In this document: positions 35,516 to 46,815 of the stretch, in pieces
Layout of the letters: each line of letters starts with the position of its first letter
Position numbering within the stretch: position 1 is the first letter of the stretch
DNA from: Caballeronia sordidicola
GTDB taxonomy: Bacteria; Pseudomonadota; Gammaproteobacteria; Burkholderiales; Burkholderiaceae
Direction of reading: 5' to 3'
NCBI RefSeq assembly: GCF_000729995.1
Contig: NZ_JNFG01000002.1
Location: 1 to 64,000, forward strand
DNA: 64,000 nucleotides
Position numbers and translations under genes: made by a program
Notes under the pieces: model-generated
Seen by the model: the letters and a program-made list of their open reading frames with translations, nothing else
Told to the model about the DNA's origin: nothing
Database searches by the model: none

Positions 35516-38473
35516 ATGGCGACTGGAGTCAGGGACGCGCTCGATCGCGGAAGAAGTTATGCGCTTTATTGTTTGCTGTCATGCACATCGGTACATGTTT
35601 TTGGAGCGCAGGCCGTGACCATCGGTGCACCTGTGCGCCTGGGCGATTGGCTGGCGAGCCAACTGGCCTTGCCTGCCCAGCGTGAACGAGACATCTATGT
35701 CACAGGCATTCAATGGCAGTCGGCGCGGGAGCGTTCGTTGCAGCAGGGTGCACGTCAAACGCTGCTGGACCTGGTCCGCTACCTGGCTGGTCCGGCTGCG
35801 CCCGCGCAACCGGATCGGGATGGGTTGAGCGCGCTGATTGCCGCGCGCCCGGCAACAGGGCGCGTGGTGCTCAAGGAGGCGGACCCGCGCTGGCTGCAGG
35901 CGAATCCTGCGGAGGATCCCGTGCTGAACGCGGGCGACGCGGTGGCGATTCCCGAACGTCCGTCAAGCGTTACCGTGATTCGCGGAGATGGTTCGCTATG
36001 CAAAGTAAAGCATGTGGCGCAGGCGGAAGCGAGCTATTACATCCGAAGCTGCGATCCGCATGCGGCGCCTGACGACGCGTGGGTCGTGCAGCCCGACGGC
36101 GTGGTGCAGAAGGTGAATGTCGGGTTGTGGAACCGGACGGCGCAGCAGCCGCCTGCGCCCGGCGCATGGATCTGGGCGCCGGACAGGTCAGCGGGGTGGC
36201 CTGAGTCTTTGTCGGTGCGTCTTGCGAGCTTCTTTGCGACGCAAGGCCCGTCGGGACTCGACGACGCAGGGCACGATGCTCCGCTGCAGCCGGACTCACA
36301 AGAGGAGCTGTCGCCGGCTGCGGCGCAATTTCATGACCGCGATCTGCCGGTTACCGCAAGCGACTGGGGCACGATTGGCTTGTTGCAGACCCCAACCGCC
36401 CGCATGGGCGAAGCGGGCGAAGCGTCGATCGGCATCTCCACGACCTCGCCGTACACGCGGGTGAACGTGATGCTGCAGCCGCTCGACTGGCTGGAGTTTG
36501 ATTTTCGTTATACGGACATCAGCTCGGAGAAGTATGGGCCGGCGTCGTTAAGCGGATCGCAGAGCTACAAGGACAAGAGCATCGATTTCAAGGTCCGGTT
36601 GCTATCCGAGACGGCGATGCGGCCGGCGGTTGCGCTGGGGATGAGGGATATTGGCGGCACGGGCCTGTTTTCGGGCGAGTACCTGGTGGCGAACAAACGC
36701 ACTGGCGACTTCGACTGGAGCCTTGGTCTGGGCTGGGGTTACCTGGGCGCGCGCGGCAACATCGATAACCCCTTATCGATCATCAGCGACAAATTCAAGA
36801 CCCGTCCCGCGCCGGACTCGAATGTGGTCAACTCGGGGACTTTTTCCAAGGCGTATTTTCGCGGACCGATGTCGTTGTTTGGCGGCGTTCAGTACCAGAC
36901 GCCCTGGACCCCGCTCGTGCTGAAACTCGAGTACGACGGCAACAACTATCAAAACGAACCGTTTCACCAGCACTTCACGACACGGTCGAGTTTCAACATT
37001 GGCGCGGTGTATCGCGTGTCGTCCCACATCGATGTCAGCGCCGCGCTGGAACGCGGCAACCGGGCAATGCTGGGTATCACACTGCACGGCAAGCTGCCGG
37101 ATATCGGCACGCCGAAGGTCAGCGATCCGGCGCCGTTGCCGGCCTTGATGCAGCCCGTGGTGCAGCCCGTCATACAGCCAGTCGCAGAGCCCGTTATGCA
37201 GCCCTTGATTCAGCAAGCAGCGCCCGCGGTGGCTGCGACGGACTGGAGTGGAACCGCACAAGCCCTGGAGCAACAAACCGGCTTCCGGGTGCAGAGCATC
37301 TATCGCGATGGTTCGCAGCTCATCGTCGCTTTCGACGAGATCGATGCGTTTTACCTCGCAGACAAGATTGACCGCATCGCCGCCGTGTTGAACCGCGATG
37401 CACCGCCGGAGGTTCGCGCGTTTCGCGTGACGCTCGTGTCGCGCGGCTTGCCCGTGACCGGTTATGCGATCGAGCGCGACACCTGGGTGCGCAACCATGC
37501 GAGCCTGCTGGCGCCTGTCGACCGGCAGCAGGCAGTGTTCAAGATGCCGCCTGCCGCGATGCCGGATGGTCCGCCGCCCAAGGGCATGTATACGGACATC
37601 TACCGGCAGGAGCCAAAGCGCTTCACCTTGTCGGTCGGGCCGGCGTATCAGCAGACGCTCGGCGGCCCGAACGGATTCGTGCTGTATCAGTTGTCGTTGA
37701 ACGCGTATGCCGAAGCACGCCTGCGCCGCGATACGTGGCTTGCCGGCGACCTGAACCTGGGGCTCGTCGACAACTACGACAAGTTCACCTACACGGCGCC
37801 GAGTTCGCTGCCGCGGGTGCGGACCTACCTTCGCGAGTACCTGACGACATCGCGCTTCACCATGCCGCTGCTGCAACTGACGCACGTGGGCGCGCTTGGC
37901 CGCGACCAGTACTACAGCGTCTATGGCGGCTATCTGGAAAGCATGTTCGCCGGTGTGGGCGGCGAGTGGCTGTATCGGCCATGGTCGAGTCCGCTGGCGG
38001 TCGGCGTCGATGTGAACCGGGTCCAGCAGCGGGATTTCCGGCAGGACTTTGCGTTGCGCGATTACTCGGTGACCACCGGCAACGTGACGCTCTATTGGGA
38101 CACCGGCTGGCACGGCGTGCAGGTCGACCTGAGCGTTGGACAGTACCTCGCGAAAGACCGCGGCGCGACGCTCGATATCAGCCGCGTGTTTCGCAACGGC
38201 GTGCGCATAGGGGCTTATGCAACCAAGACCAACGTGTCGAGCAGCGAGTTCGGTGAAGGGAGTTTTGACAAAGGCATCTACGTGACGATTCCATTTGATG
38301 CGCTGTTCACGCATTCGACCTCCGGGGTCGCGGCCATCCGCTGGTCGCCGCTTACCCGCGATGGCGGGGCCAAGCTCGCGCGCCAGTTCCCGCTGTATGA
38401 CCTCACGGACGAGAGCAACCCACGCAACTTGTGGTTCTCACCGCCAACGCCCGCGACCACTGGTCCGGAATAG
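35516..38473 (+). CDS. Fused GfcC-GfcD (YjbG-YjbH) group 4 capsule export protein
   Basis: The 985-residue protein follows the GfcB-like gene by 4 bases. After a signal peptide (YALYCLLSCTSVHVFGAQA), residues ~35-260 resemble GfcC/YjbG: periplasmic beta-grasp segments with VRLGDWLASQLALP, GRVVLKEADPRWLQANP and LNAGDAVAIPERP. From about 280 (DWGTIGLLQTPTARMGEAGE) to the end the sequence resembles GfcD/YjbH, a large outer-membrane beta-barrel family. Residues ~542-567 form a QPV-repeat linker dividing the barrel region around a periplasmic-looking domain (570-680). In E. coli the two parts are separate proteins of about 248 and 698 residues. Confidence 0.78.
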   Translation: MATGVRDALDRGRSYALYCLLSCTSVHVFGAQAVTIGAPVRLGDWLASQLALPAQRERDIYVTGIQWQSARERSLQQGARQTLLDLVRYLAGPAAPAQPDRDGLSALIAARPATGRVVLKEADPRWLQANPAEDPVLNAGDAVAIPERPSSVTVIRGDGSLCKVKHVAQAEASYYIRSCDPHAAPDDAWVVQPDGVVQKVNVGLWNRTAQQPPAPGAWIWAPDRSAGWPESLSVRLASFFATQGPSGLDDAGHDAPLQPDSQEELSPAAAQFHDRDLPVTASDWGTIGLLQTPTARMGEAGEASIGISTTSPYTRVNVMLQPLDWLEFDFRYTDISSEKYGPASLSGSQSYKDKSIDFKVRLLSETAMRPAVALGMRDIGGTGLFSGEYLVANKRTGDFDWSLGLGWGYLGARGNIDNPLSIISDKFKTRPAPDSNVVNSGTFSKAYFRGPMSLFGGVQYQTPWTPLVLKLEYDGNNYQNEPFHQHFTTRSSFNIGAVYRVSSHIDVSAALERGNRAMLGITLHGKLPDIGTPKVSDPAPLPALMQPVVQPVIQPVAEPVMQPLIQQAAPAVAATDWSGTAQALEQQTGFRVQSIYRDGSQLIVAFDEIDAFYLADKIDRIAAVLNRDAPPEVRAFRVTLVSRGLPVTGYAIERDTWVRNHASLLAPVDRQQAVFKMPPAAMPDGPPPKGMYTDIYRQEPKRFTLSVGPAYQQTLGGPNGFVLYQLSLNAYAEARLRRDTWLAGDLNLGLVDNYDKFTYTAPSSLPRVRTYLREYLTTSRFTMPLLQLTHVGALGRDQYYSVYGGYLESMFAGVGGEWLYRPWSSPLAVGVDVNRVQQRDFRQDFALRDYSVTTGNVTLYWDTGWHGVQVDLSVGQYLAKDRGATLDISRVFRNGVRIGAYATKTNVSSSEFGEGSFDKGIYVTIPFDALFTHSTSGVAAIRWSPLTRDGGAKLARQFPLYDLTDESNPRNLWFSPPTPATTGPE

Positions 38474-38552
38474 AGCGCACGTGGTTCGATCGCCGATGAG
38501 AGGCGCGGTCGATCGGCCGCGTGCATCGGTTGCACCATCCAATCTGTTGACT

Positions 38553-39713
38553 ATGAAAAAATTTGCTGTGTCGTCGAAACTGATCGTGGTCCTGTCGTCT
38601 GCCTGCATGTTGCTCGGCGGGTGCATGCTCGCTCCCGGCATGAAATTCGACGCGTCCAAGCCGGTCGATCCGAGCGATCCGAACTCGGTCCCGGTGGTCA
38701 CGCCGATCACGTTCGCGCTGATCCAGCGCGACCTGCTTGACCAGCGTGAACAGCTCACGGCCGATACCCGCTATGCGCCGTTGCTCGGCAAACCGAAGCC
38801 CTACCGGATCGGCCGGCACGACGTCCTGTCGATCATCGTATGGGACCACCCGGAACTGGTCATGCCGAACCTGACCTACGACATCGAGCGCACTAACGGC
38901 GCCATGCCCGGCAGCGCCGGCATGGCATCGCAAAGCGTGCCGGGTTATGTCGTCGATGAGAACGGGCTGCTGCAGTTTCCCTACGTCAAGGGTCTGCGTG
39001 CCGAAGGGCTCAGCGAACAGGAGTTACAGAACGCGGTGACCCGCAAGCTGACCGGTGTGATCACCGATCCGCAAGTCACGGTGCGAGTGGTCGGTTTTCG
39101 CAGCCAGAAAGCGTACGTGGAGGGCGAAGTCCGTACGCCCGGCGTGAAGGCGATCAACGACATTCCCGCCACGCTCGCGGAGATGCTGAACCAGGCCGAC
39201 GGTATTGCACCGACGGGCGACCGGTCACGCATCCAGTTGACGCGCGGCGAGACTACCTACGACATCGACCTGAGCGAGCTCCACGCGAAGGGGCTGAGCA
39301 CGACGGCCATTGCGATCCGCAATGGCGATGTGATCCGCGTGCCGCCGTTGCTTGAACACCGCGTGGTCGTGATGGGCGAAGTCGGCAAGCCGAGCCCGGT
39401 GCCGTTCCGAAGCGACGGCCGCCTGACGTTGAGCGACGCACTGGGCGACGCTGGCGGCGTGAGCCAGGTCACCGCCGACGCGAGCGAGATCTATGTGATC
39501 CGGCGTCACGTGGATGGCGCGCTGCCAGTCGTGTATCACCTCGACAGCAAGTCGCCCTCCGCCATGTCGCTCGCCAGCAGCTTCCAGCTCAGGAGTGACG
39601 ACGTGGTGTACGTCGACGCACCGGGCGTGATCCGCTGGGATCGCTTTATTACGCCGCTCGTCGGCAGTACGACCGGCGCCTATTACCTGCAACGCACGGC
39701 ACGAGGCGACTGA
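38553..39713 (+). CDS. wza: Polysaccharide export outer-membrane lipoprotein (Wza/BceE-like)
   Basis: Start at ATG 38553 (MKKFAVSSKLIVVL), 386 residues. The lipoprotein signal ends at LLGG-C24. The Poly_export domain begins at YRIGRHDVLSIIVWDHPEL, followed by SLBB domains (RSQKAYVEGEVRTPGVKAIN, and EHRVVVMGEVGKPSPVPF) and a C-terminal amphipathic helix region (DRFITPLVGSTTGAYYLQ). It forms the octameric outer-membrane channel through which the polymer leaves. It is followed after 3 bases by the phosphatase and then the kinase. Confidence 0.94.
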   Translation: MKKFAVSSKLIVVLSSACMLLGGCMLAPGMKFDASKPVDPSDPNSVPVVTPITFALIQRDLLDQREQLTADTRYAPLLGKPKPYRIGRHDVLSIIVWDHPELVMPNLTYDIERTNGAMPGSAGMASQSVPGYVVDENGLLQFPYVKGLRAEGLSEQELQNAVTRKLTGVITDPQVTVRVVGFRSQKAYVEGEVRTPGVKAINDIPATLAEMLNQADGIAPTGDRSRIQLTRGETTYDIDLSELHAKGLSTTAIAIRNGDVIRVPPLLEHRVVVMGEVGKPSPVPFRSDGRLTLSDALGDAGGVSQVTADASEIYVIRRHVDGALPVVYHLDSKSPSAMSLASSFQLRSDDVVYVDAPGVIRWDRFITPLVGSTTGAYYLQRTARGD

Positions 39714-39716
39714 CGC

Positions 39717-40154
39717 ATGATCCGTTCGATCCTGACTGTTTGCATTGGCAATATCTGCCGCAGCCCGATGGCCGCAGGCCTCCTGCGCGCGCGCCTGCCC
39801 GAGTTCCAGGTGCTCTCGGCAGGTCTGGGCGCGCTCTCGGGCATGCCTGCGGATCCGTTAGGTCGCCAGTTACTGCTTGAGCGCGGTATAGACATTGAAG
39901 CGCACCGCGCGGTCCAGCTCAGCGCATCACATTGCTCCGGCGTCGACATGATCCTTGTGATGGACGCGAACCAGAAGCGCGTGATCCAGGAGACCTACCG
40001 GGCGACCCGCGGCAAAGTGTTTCGCCTGGGCGAGTTCCACGACCGCGACATCTTCGATCCCTACGGCGGCAGTCGTGCCGACTTCGAGCAATGCCTTGCG
40101 TTGATCGAAGCGGGCGTCGACGAATGGGCGCAACGCATCGCCCTCACGGCCTGA
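39717..40154 (+). CDS. wzb: Low-molecular-weight protein-tyrosine phosphatase (Wzb/BceD-like)
   Basis: The 145-residue enzyme has the CX5R P-loop C9-I-G-N-I-C14-R15-S and the general acid D114 in the DPYGG segment. Placed between the Wza and Wzc genes, it should dephosphorylate the Tyr-rich tail of Wzc, cycling assembly. The three-gene order matches the export module of Burkholderia cepacian loci. Confidence 0.94.
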   Translation: MIRSILTVCIGNICRSPMAAGLLRARLPEFQVLSAGLGALSGMPADPLGRQLLLERGIDIEAHRAVQLSASHCSGVDMILVMDANQKRVIQETYRATRGKVFRLGEFHDRDIFDPYGGSRADFEQCLALIEAGVDEWAQRIALTA

Positions 40155-40206
40155 TTCGTCAGGTACTTTTTCCTTGCTGGCGCATTGCTTACCTTGGCGC
40201 AATTGA

Positions 40207-42447
40207 ATGAATCTAATGACACGTCCTCCATCGCCTCCGGTCGATAAAGAAGAAGATCTCGATCTCGTCACGATCCTGGATGTCATGATCGAGAGCCGCT
40301 GGCTGATCGCTCTCGTGACCGGCGCCTGCCTGGCGCTCGGCCTCCTGTACGCGTTCGCCACCGAGCCCGTCTATCAGACGGACATCATGATCCAGGTCGA
40401 GGAAAGTCCCGACTCCTCGGCGGCCAAGAGCATGCTCGGCGATGTATCGTCCCTCTTCGACGTGAAGTCGACCGCCGCCGCCGAGAGCCAGATCCTCGCG
40501 TCACGGCTCGTGGTCACGCGGGCAGTCGAGAAGCTGCGGACTTATATCGATGCGGGTCCGAAGCGCTTTCCGGTGATCGGCAACTGGCTGGCAAGGCAGA
40601 ACGACGATCTGTCCACACCGGGGCTGCTCGGATTCGGTGGTTACGGATGGGGCGGCGAACGTATCGACGTCCAGCGTTTCGACGTACCGCAAGACCTCGA
40701 GAGCAAACGATTCACGCTGACGGTCACGGATGCCACCCATTACCGTTTGTCCGGCAGTGACCTGGACCAGCCGTTCACGGGTCAGGTCGGCCGGCTCGAA
40801 ACCATTCCCTCGTCGTACGGCAACCTGAGCCTGCTGGTCAACACCGTGCGCGGCAACCCGGGCGCGCAGTTCATCCTGAAGCGTTACTCCAAGGTCAAGA
40901 CCATCGAAAACCTGCAGGACAACCTCGACGTGCAGGAGAAGGTCAAGCAGTCGGGCATCCTGATTGCCGCATTGCAGGATACGAACGCGCGGCGCGTGTC
41001 GGATCTGTTGAATGCTATCGCCACGCAGTATGTTGCTCAAAACGTCGAGCGCAAGTCCGCGGAAGCGGCGCAGTCGCTCAAGTTTCTCGATACTCAGTTG
41101 CCTCAGATCAAGTCGCGGCTCGAAATAGCACAGGCGCGCTATACCGCGATGCGTGACCGTCGCGGATCGATTGACATGACCGAGGAAGCGAAGCTCTCAC
41201 TCGGCCAGGCCGCCGATGCCAAGACGCGGCTGCTCGAGTTGCAGCAGCGCCGCGAAGAGCTGCTGCTGCGCTTCAGCCCGACGCATCCGGCCATTCGCGC
41301 GATTGATGAACAACTGGCGAGCTTGCAGCGTTTCACCGACAACACCGCGGCGCAGCTCAAGCTGCTTCCGGACGCGCAGCAGGACATTGTCCGCACGATG
41401 CTCGAAGTCCAGGTGAATACGGATCTCTATACGTCGCTATTGAACAACTTCCAGCAGTTGCAACTGGTCAAGGCGGGCAAGACCGGCAACGTGCGCCTGG
41501 TCGATACGGCGATCACGCCTGAAGATCCGGTGAAACCAAAGCGTCTGCTGGTCGTGCTCGGGTCATTCCTCGCGGGCGCGTTTCTCGGCGTTGTGGTGGC
41601 GTTCGTCAGGAACATGCTGTTCCGTGGTATCAGTGATCCTAATGAAATTGAGCGGCGCAGCGGACTGCATGTGTATTCCACCATTCCGTTGAGCGAGCAT
41701 CAAACGGCGTTGTCGAAGCGCATTCGTGCCAAGTCGCCGGGTGTGAAGCTGCTGGCGCTGGATGCACCGGAGGATCCCTCCATTGAGAGTTTCCGCAGCC
41801 TTCGAACCGCGCTTCAGTTCACGATGTTCAACGCAAAGAACAACGTGGTGCTGATCACAGGACCGGCGCCGTCGGTGGGTAAATCGTTTGTCTCGGCGAA
41901 CTTCGCCACCGTGCTGACGACGGCCGGCAAACGCGTGCTGCTGATCGACGCCGACTTGCGCAAGGGCTATCTTCACCAGTATTTTGGGCTGGAACGCGGT
42001 GTTGGACTGTCGGAGATCATCTCGGGCCAAACCAGCGTGGAGGCGGCCGTGCATCGCGGCGTGGTGCCGGACCTGGACTTCATTTCGACGGGCGCGCAGC
42101 CGCGCAACCCGGCTGAACTCCTGCTCAACGACCGTCTGCTCAAGCTTGTTAAAGACGTGTCCGAAGCGTATGACATTGTGGTGATCGATACGGCTCCCGT
42201 GCTGGTCGCCGCCGACGCCGGCATTCTCGCGCCGGCCGCGGGCACGGTGTTCCTGGTCGCCTGGGCAACGGTGACCAAGATGGGCGAAATCACGGAGACA
42301 GTGAAACGGCTGGCCCAGGCGGGTGTCGAGCCAACCGGTGTGCTGTTCAACGGCCTGAACCTCAAGCATGTGAAATACGGTTATGGTTCGAAGTACGGCG
42401 CCTATCGCTATGCAGCCTACGCGTACGAAAGCGATGCAAAAAAATAA
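40207..42447 (+). CDS. wzc: Polysaccharide co-polymerase and BY-kinase (Wzc/BceF-like)
   Basis: The 746-residue inner-membrane protein has a Wzz domain (DLVTILDVMIESRWLIALV), helix 1 at about 32-51, a long periplasmic coiled-coil region (about 280-420) and helix 2 at about 447-467. The cytoplasmic BY-kinase has Walker A 552-561 (GPAPSVGKSF), Walker A' around D581 and D583 (VLLIDADLR), and Walker B 657-664. The tail has seven Tyr between 724 and 740 (Y724, Y726, Y730, Y733, Y735, Y738, Y740), the autophosphorylation cluster. It sets chain length and couples polymerisation to Wza export. Confidence 0.95.
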   Translation: MNLMTRPPSPPVDKEEDLDLVTILDVMIESRWLIALVTGACLALGLLYAFATEPVYQTDIMIQVEESPDSSAAKSMLGDVSSLFDVKSTAAAESQILASRLVVTRAVEKLRTYIDAGPKRFPVIGNWLARQNDDLSTPGLLGFGGYGWGGERIDVQRFDVPQDLESKRFTLTVTDATHYRLSGSDLDQPFTGQVGRLETIPSSYGNLSLLVNTVRGNPGAQFILKRYSKVKTIENLQDNLDVQEKVKQSGILIAALQDTNARRVSDLLNAIATQYVAQNVERKSAEAAQSLKFLDTQLPQIKSRLEIAQARYTAMRDRRGSIDMTEEAKLSLGQAADAKTRLLELQQRREELLLRFSPTHPAIRAIDEQLASLQRFTDNTAAQLKLLPDAQQDIVRTMLEVQVNTDLYTSLLNNFQQLQLVKAGKTGNVRLVDTAITPEDPVKPKRLLVVLGSFLAGAFLGVVVAFVRNMLFRGISDPNEIERRSGLHVYSTIPLSEHQTALSKRIRAKSPGVKLLALDAPEDPSIESFRSLRTALQFTMFNAKNNVVLITGPAPSVGKSFVSANFATVLTTAGKRVLLIDADLRKGYLHQYFGLERGVGLSEIISGQTSVEAAVHRGVVPDLDFISTGAQPRNPAELLLNDRLLKLVKDVSEAYDIVVIDTAPVLVAADAGILAPAAGTVFLVAWATVTKMGEITETVKRLAQAGVEPTGVLFNGLNLKHVKYGYGSKYGAYRYAAYAYESDAKK

Positions 42448-42460
42448 GCGAAAGAGTGTG

Positions 42461-43486
42461 ATGTCCATGATCGGACGGGTATGCGCCGGGCTGGCTTTCC
42501 TGCCCGTGTTTGCGCTCGCCGCAGCGCAGCCCGTGCAAACTTCCGCGCAGACGTCCATGGATACCGTGCCTCCAGAGGCACGCAGCGCGGGCTACACGAC
42601 TCACACGTTTCGCAGCCGCTTCGAGCCGGTGACCGTGGACTGGAGCGACGAGCGCAACGCGAAGTTCCAATGGTTCCGTGGACGGTTTTTCGGCTACCCG
42701 CCTTTGGAGCGCTCGGCGCTATCAAAGCCGGACTCGGGCGAGCAGGGCATTACGCTGGGCGACAGCGGCCGCGCGAACTATGGCGTGGCGACTGCTGCAC
42801 CCGCCCTGAGCGGGCCCGGATGGATCGGCACGGCCTTTGGCGGCGGTGCGTACATGGAGGCGGAGCTCAAGTTCGACCCCGCGGCCTCACGCTCGGCCGC
42901 GCAGCGCGGATGGCCGGCGTTCTGGAGCATGGCGATCGAGCATCTCGCAGGCTTGGCCGGCGAACAGTGGCCGGGTCAGCCGCCGGGTTACCGGCGTTTC
43001 ATTGAAGTGGACATCTTCGAATACGATCTGCAGCGGTTCGGATTGCCGGGCGATTTATACGGAAGTGCGTTGCATGACTGGTTCGGCGTGTATCAGCATA
43101 CTTGCCCCTCGGGTTATTGCGCCCGCTCGACCGCGAATCTCGATGTGCGCATGCGCACGCCGTCCGGCACGGACTTCAGCCGTTATCACCGATACGGATT
43201 TTTGTGGATTCCGGCGAACGCCAGTCAACCGGGAAAAGCGCAATTTTTCTTCGATGGCAAGCCGGTCGGCAAGCCCATGGCCTGGGCACGCGCCGGTGAC
43301 GGATCGCCTGAGACCGAGATGAAGACCGCTGGCTTCAGCGTGCTCGACAAGGATCACCTCGTTCTGATTCTCGGCAGCGGCAGTGCGCAGCCCATGACCG
43401 TGCGCTCCGTCGATGTATGGCAAGCGACGCCAGCCGCGAACCTGGTGTGCGGCTCCACGCATGAGGCCGGTTGTTTAAGCAAGTGA
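42461..43486 (+). CDS. Exported GH16-like glycoside hydrolase in the polysaccharide locus
   Basis: Start chosen at ATG 42461 (MSMIGRVCAGLAFLP) with AAGAG upstream; an ATG at 42434 overlapping wzc is possible. A signal peptide ends near ALAAA. The 341-residue protein has E182-V-D184-I-F-E187, the GH16 catalytic ExDxxE motif (nucleophile E182, acid/base E187), and downstream beta-strands (YHRYGFLWIP, KAQFFFDGKPVGK) typical of concanavalin-like folds. GH16 enzymes cut beta-1,3/1,4-glucans, laminarin and related polymers. Sitting right after wzc, it likely trims or releases the exported polymer. Overall similarity to known GH16 is modest. Confidence 0.7.
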   Translation: MSMIGRVCAGLAFLPVFALAAAQPVQTSAQTSMDTVPPEARSAGYTTHTFRSRFEPVTVDWSDERNAKFQWFRGRFFGYPPLERSALSKPDSGEQGITLGDSGRANYGVATAAPALSGPGWIGTAFGGGAYMEAELKFDPAASRSAAQRGWPAFWSMAIEHLAGLAGEQWPGQPPGYRRFIEVDIFEYDLQRFGLPGDLYGSALHDWFGVYQHTCPSGYCARSTANLDVRMRTPSGTDFSRYHRYGFLWIPANASQPGKAQFFFDGKPVGKPMAWARAGDGSPETEMKTAGFSVLDKDHLVLILGSGSAQPMTVRSVDVWQATPAANLVCGSTHEAGCLSK

Positions 43487-43539
43487 AGTGCACGAAATGC
43501 ACATTGTGCGTTGTACGCTGATCGACGTTATGCCTTTGA

Positions 43540-44991
<1,452 letters not shown>

Positions 44992-45008
<17 letters not shown>

Positions 45009-45801
45009 CTGCTCGCGGGTTCATGTAGTCATTCCCGCACGCTACGGTTCGACGCGGCTGCCCGCGAAGCCGCTGATCGAACTCGCGGGCGTGCCCATGA
45101 TCGTGCGCGTGTACCGGCGTGTCAGGGCCGCGCTGGATGCACTGGATGGTGAGAATGGGCAGACTGACGTGATCGTCGCAATCGACGATAACCGCATCGC
45201 CGCCGTGCTCGACGCTTACAACGTCCCGGCGTTGCTGACCGACCCGGAACATCGATCAGGTACGGATCGAAGCGCGGAAGTGGCAGAGCGCCTCGGCTGG
45301 CACGCCGATGATCTCGTCGTGAACGTACAGGGCGATGAACCGCTGCTGCCGTGCGCGCTGCTCACCGGATTCATCGCGTTCTGCAACGCCGATCCGCAAT
45401 TGCGCATGGCCACCGTCGCCGCGTCCGTCACTGACCCGGCGCATCTGCACGATCCGAACATCGTGAAGCTTGTCGTCAATGCAGCGGGTGACGCGGCGCT
45501 TTTCTCCCGTTCACCCATTCCGTTTTGCCGGGATGTTCCGCTACATCAATGGCCGTTGCCCGCTTTCCTGCGCCATATTGGGATCTATGCGTATCGCCGC
45601 TCGGTGATTGGCGCGCTTGCGCGGGAGCCCTTATGCCAGCTCGAGCAATGGGAGAAGCTCGAGCAGTTGCGCGCGATCTGGCTCGGCATTCCGATCAAGG
45701 TGATGACCTGGCCTGAAGCGCCCCCGCATGGCGTTGACACATGGGACGACGTGAAGCGCGTATCCGACTTTCTAATTGCCGGTAACGGAGCATATTCATG
45801 A
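44992..45801 (+). CDS. kdsB: CMP-Kdo synthetase (3-deoxy-manno-octulosonate cytidylyltransferase)
   Basis: Start at ATG 44992 ([15 protein letters not shown]), overlapping the kdsC end by 17 bases; 269 residues. Motifs are [30 protein letters not shown] (family H-x-SGTDR), [10 protein letters not shown] and [12 protein letters not shown]. It activates Kdo with CTP. It is coupled by ATGA to the isomerase gene. Confidence 0.95.
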
Positions 45802-46733
45802 ACGATGCCACTTTTATAGCGTCCGCCGGGCGCGTATTCGACATAGAAGCACGCGCGGTGGCCGCACTTTCGGCTCGCCTGAACGAGGACTATTCGCGGG
45901 CGGTGCGCACCATCCTGGAGTCGAGCGGGCGGGTGATCGTCTGCGGCATGGGCAAGTCGGGCATTGTGGGGCGAAAGATTGCCGCCACGCTGGCAAGCAC
46001 CGGCACGCCGGCCTTCTTCATGCATCCCGGCGAGGCCTATCACGGCGATCTGGGCATGGTGAAGGACAACGACGTGTTCGTAGCAATCTCGAATTCGGGC
46101 GAGACGCATGAAGTGATCCAGCTCTTGCCGTTCCTCAGGCAGAACGGCAATGCCGTGATCGCGATGACCGGCAAGCCCGGCTCGACGCTGGCGAACGCGG
46201 CGCATTGCCACCTGAATGTGGCGGTGGAAAGCGAAGCGTGCCCGTTGCAGCTGGCTCCGACCGCGTCCACCACGGCGACACTCGCAATGGGCGATGCATT
46301 AGCAGTTACGCTCATGGAAGCCCGCGATTTCCGGCCCGAGAGTTTCGCCCGGTTTCACCCCGGAGGGTCGCTGGGCCGGCGCCTTTTGCGGATGGTCGAG
46401 GACGAAATGATCAGCGACGCGTTACCGTTTGTCGACCCTGCCGCGAAGGTGATGGAAGTCGTGTCGGTCATGACGAAGAGCAACCTGGGAATCGCGATCG
46501 TCAGGACCGGGGAAGGTCATGGTCTCGTGACGGATGGCGACATACGGCGCGTGATCGAGGTGCATGGACAAGATGCCTTCAGCAAATCGGCAAGCGAGTT
46601 CATGTCGAGCAACCCGGTTACCACGCGGATCGGCACGAGGGTGGAAGACGCGCTCGCGCTGCTGGAGCGGCACAAGATCACTTCACTACTCGTAGTCGAT
46701 CACGCGGGCATTGTCGGGGTATTCAAGAAATAG
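45798..46733 (+). CDS. kdsD: D-arabinose-5-phosphate isomerase (KdsD/KpsF-like)
   Basis: The 311-residue protein has an N-terminal SIS sugar-isomerase domain ([40 protein letters not shown]) and two C-terminal CBS domains (after about 200; [21 protein letters not shown]). It makes arabinose-5-P from ribulose-5-P, the first step to Kdo. Capsule-linked copies of this enzyme are named KpsF in E. coli. It closes the complete Kdo cassette. Confidence 0.94.
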   Translation: MNDATFIASAGRVFDIEARAVAALSARLNEDYSRAVRTILESSGRVIVCGMGKSGIVGRKIAATLASTGTPAFFMHPGEAYHGDLGMVKDNDVFVAISNSGETHEVIQLLPFLRQNGNAVIAMTGKPGSTLANAAHCHLNVAVESEACPLQLAPTASTTATLAMGDALAVTLMEARDFRPESFARFHPGGSLGRRLLRMVEDEMISDALPFVDPAAKVMEVVSVMTKSNLGIAIVRTGEGHGLVTDGDIRRVIEVHGQDAFSKSASEFMSSNPVTTRIGTRVEDALALLERHKITSLLVVDHAGIVGVFKK

Positions 46734-46770
46734 CCCTGGAATCAGGGCTGAAAAGCGCCGCAGGTTGAAA

Positions 46771-46802
46771 AGTGCCGAAGCCCGCGATCGGGGCTTGGCA
46801 CT
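46771..46802. terminator. Hairpin between convergent kdsD and regulator genes
   Basis: AGTGCC-(G)-AAGCCC at 46771-46783 pairs with GGGCTT-GGCACT at 46791-46802 around a short loop with one bulged G. A smaller CCCTG-GAAT-CAGGG hairpin precedes it at 46735-46748. Both lie in the 82-base gap between converging genes. The minus-strand side is followed by TTTC, only a weak U-run. Confidence 0.55.
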
Positions 46803-46815
46803 GGACTCTGGAGAT

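Noticed and set aside
36773..38314. 513-codon minus-strand frame opposite the GfcC-GfcD fusion
   Set aside because: The plus-strand frame has signal peptide, domain similarity and operon fit; the minus-strand translation has no recognisable motif.
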